This document shows positions 1 to 64,000 of a stretch of DNA of 64,000 nt, piece by piece. Under the pieces are notes generated by a model that searched no databases, was not told the origin of the DNA, and worked only from the letters and a program-made list of their open reading frames with translations. Position numbers and translations under genes: made by a program. Each line of letters starts with the position of its first letter. The stretch's first letter is position 1. Source of the DNA: Tubiluchus corallicola (Eukaryota; Priapulida; Priapulimorpha; Priapulimorphida; Tubiluchidae); assembly GCA_030141605.1 (NCBI GenBank), contig JAQGDQ010000522.1, forward strand, positions 1 through 64,000. The letters run 5' to 3'.

Positions 1-140
1 TGAAAGAGCTATTATCGCCAACTGTAAATAACAACCTACACCTACATAACAGAGACTATTATTACCCCACTTTTACCCTAAATACCACGCATCAGGCAGG
101 GCAAAAGCAGGTACCATTTTTAAAGGTCTTTGGTATGACA

Positions 141-212
141 CGGCCGCTGGTTCGAACTCACGACCTCCCAGACGGAAAGCAGACGCATTACCACTAGACT
201 AAACCGTCTGGT
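141..212 (-). mobile_element. tRNA-derived SINE head, type 1
   Basis: On the minus strand an A box (TAGTCTAGTGGTAATGC, 185-201) and a B box (GAGTTCGAACC, about 149-160) have tRNA spacing, but no sound cloverleaf can be drawn. The 5' part recurs on the plus strand at 37987-38030. Confidence 0.6.
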
Positions 213-324
213 CTAAAATACAGTTTTAACGCAAAAGGAGTGCAGCAATGTAAGTTAAATTTTGAACAGGACATAGGAAATTCACAACAGCAGGGATAGA
301 GCAGATGGCATATAGTATACAGCA

Positions 325-430
325 AAGTCCTCACTTAATGATACCCCACTAAGCGAAGTTTCATTTTAACAATACTAGTTTTTTCGGGCCCCTTTTTGAG
401 CTAGCGTCACATGTTTCATTTTAGCGATAA
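325..430. mobile_element. Fragment of pogo/Tigger-like MITE
   Basis: Diverged copy of the terminal region seen at 37085 and 37654 (CCTCxCTTAAxGA ... GAAGTTTCATTTTAAC). No opposite terminus is visible. 431-724 shows nothing recognisable. Confidence 0.45.
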
Positions 431-724
431 CTTCCTATCCTCACTTTAAGCACTATATCTTGTTTACTGCACTTGCACTTTATAAATGAAGCCTACTGTT
501 TAACCCAGATCACTGTATGGTTATTATGCTGGTAATAATTTGCCGGAATAAAATTATAACAGGCAGTCAGATCACAATGATTCGTTGCTTTTCCACCTTT
601 AGACAAAATTCTTTAGTTGACAAAACGTTCTCATGTTACACAGTTAATTACTGCATTCACCTCATTTGCATATTAGCAACAATAAAAATGACCCTAATAA
701 TGAACACATCTATAAATACAGGTA

Positions 725-1379
725 TGATTGCATAGCAAAATCGTTCATACGTCGGCAATTAAGCATTTATAGTATTCACATATCCTGAATCTCCATTTCA
801 TGAGGATCATTTTGATACCAAGCTCATAATTCTATGTTATCTCTAAGCTGAGATAATCCACGTTGAAGTTGAGGTGCAGGCTGCGCACTGAAAAACTTAA
901 CCTTGAGAAAATCACTGTTAAAGTCAGCCATTGTTTTTGTCGTGTCTCTACAAAACACTTATTAACCGTACAAATGTTGGTTGCTACGGACTTTGCAAGA
1001 ACACATTGAAGTTATGTTTAAATCCAGTAGATGGCTCTTCCAAGATTTGGGTTTGGCAACAGAAGAAACTCCGAAGCAAAATGGCTGCTTCCAGGAGCAA
1101 CAATCAGCGTTTAAAAATACGAGTTTTTTTTACAATTGCAGTACTAGTTTCTAGTCAGAGAAGTGAATGCAGTGTCATAAAATGACATTTTTAGTATTTT
1201 TTAAACATTTTCTTGATAATTTGTTGCTAGAATAAAAAAGTCCAATATATTTAGCACCTGTTTTGCCAAAAAACCAAAAATTGACATTTGACGAAATTTT
1301 TGGTACATTCTACTTTGAAGCATCATAATGTAGTTTTAACTATGTCGACTTACTGACGATTTTGGTTTGCAAGCACACA
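725..1379 (+). mobile_element. MITE family A, copy 1
   Basis: About 655 bp, matching copies at 22140, 41449 and 44984 over its full length. Terminal inverted repeats: start like TGTGCTTGCATAGCAAAATC, end its complement (GGTTTTGGTTTGCAAGCACA type). No transposase frame. Ends about 75 bp from the donor of E31. Confidence 0.7.
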
Positions 1380-1452
1380 TATATGCATGAAGATCATTTT
1401 CAACTAAATTAACATACATTAAAAAGCGACCAAATAAGGAAAGCATTTTCAC

Positions 1453-63424
<61,972 letters not shown>

Positions 63425-63614
63425 CTAATGATGTAGAAGAACGTAATTAGCGATATATAATGATGATGCGTAAAGGTAACAAGTGACGATCTATTAATGA
63501 CGAATAGAAATGTTCGAATTTATTACGTCAGCCTAGACTTCATGATCTGTTGACAAATCTACAAACATTCTACATTTTCAGATACAGAAAACTAGGTGTA
63601 CAATTGTATCTTAA

Positions 63615-64000
63615 CAGTGGCGGCTCGTGTATAGGTACTGTAGAACCTGCAGCACCCCCTATTTTCACTCCATATTATCGATAATATTCAATAGAATAAG
63701 TCTTTTTCTTTATTTCTTTCTTTATACTTCTATGGAACCAGAGCAGTAATGGTAGTACTGTTTGCTTCACAGCCCAGCACAGTGTGCTCCAGCAACGTGG
63801 TGTTTGGCTGTTGTGCACATGCGACCATGCACACATGTCTGAGCCCAAGTAGAGAAAGTACTGTCGCTCACACAGTTTGTTGTCAGTTGTCACGTGCTTA
63901 CCGTGGACGGATCAAGCTTGAACTGCCACAATTTAGGATATTCGTAAGCAAACAATATCTTTTTGTTTAGGATTTTATCAAGTTTATGTATAAACTCTCA
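63615..64000. mobile_element. hAT-like MITE family F, copy 2 (cut by window end)
   Basis: Starts CAGTGGCGGCTCGTGTATAG and follows the copy at 18873-19428 to the window edge. Preceded by TATCTTAA, the same octamer as copy 1. Confidence 0.7.

Noticed and set aside
141-212. A functional tRNA gene on the minus strand
   Set aside because: A and B boxes are present but acceptor, anticodon and T stems do not pair; better explained as a SINE head. The same applies at 4875-4940 and 32961-33038.

Overview
The window is a stretch of animal nuclear DNA. It is AT-rich, has kilobase-scale introns, and is crowded with small DNA transposons, SINE and LINE relics and minisatellites. Nearly all coding signal lies on the minus strand and belongs to one gene: a giant muscle-type protein made of tandem I-set immunoglobulin (Ig) domains with a short PEVK-like segment, i.e. 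a titin/connectin-like protein. The species cannot be fixed from the sequence. The Ig arrangement plus Pro/Glu/Val/Lys-rich linkers points to a bilaterian with sarcomeric muscle, and the transposon set to an invertebrate of moderate genome size. Neither the start nor the end of the gene is in the window.

Gene layout (transcription runs from high to low coordinates; exon numbers E1-E31 are mine and local to the window). E1-E14 (63424 to 44326) encode eight Ig domains, mostly split over two exons by an internal phase-0 intron and bounded by phase-1 introns. E15-E19 (43102 to 34925) are small PEVK-like exons, including two near-identical 33-nt polylysine exons. E20-E25 (33184 to 20172) encode Ig9 to Ig11 with an acidic linker. 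E26 (18676 to 9669) is a single 9.0-kb exon ending in its own stop codon, with a candidate poly(A) signal behind it. E27-E31 (8205 to 1453) encode a short linker, Ig12, Ig13 and the start of Ig14. Without E26, the remaining 30 exons join into one open frame of exactly 1628 codons with every splice phase matching, which strongly supports the model.

The main discovery candidate is E26. E25 can splice either to E26, giving a short isoform with a 3002-residue non-Ig tail, or past it to E27, giving the long isoform; both acceptors take the same phase. This is the architecture of the vertebrate titin novex-3 exon. The tail is acidic and Ser-rich. It carries a diverged 18-20-residue repeat family with a homogenised core of about 14 copies, and three copies of a separate module of about 50 residues (SRAESLFALD...RSMAETLFA).

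The introns hold at least two hAT-like MITE families with 8-bp target duplications (one inserted across a splice donor), pogo/Tigger-like elements with TA duplications, a roughly 650-bp family with terminal inverted repeats in five copies, two related 'ACCGTAT...TATAAG' families, three tRNA-derived SINE types, three LINE reverse-transcriptase relics, a 0.7-kb GA tract, perfect hairpins, and several unrelated minisatellites. No tRNA, rRNA, CRISPR or bacterial-type feature is supported. Two nested open frames are reported as weak candidates only.
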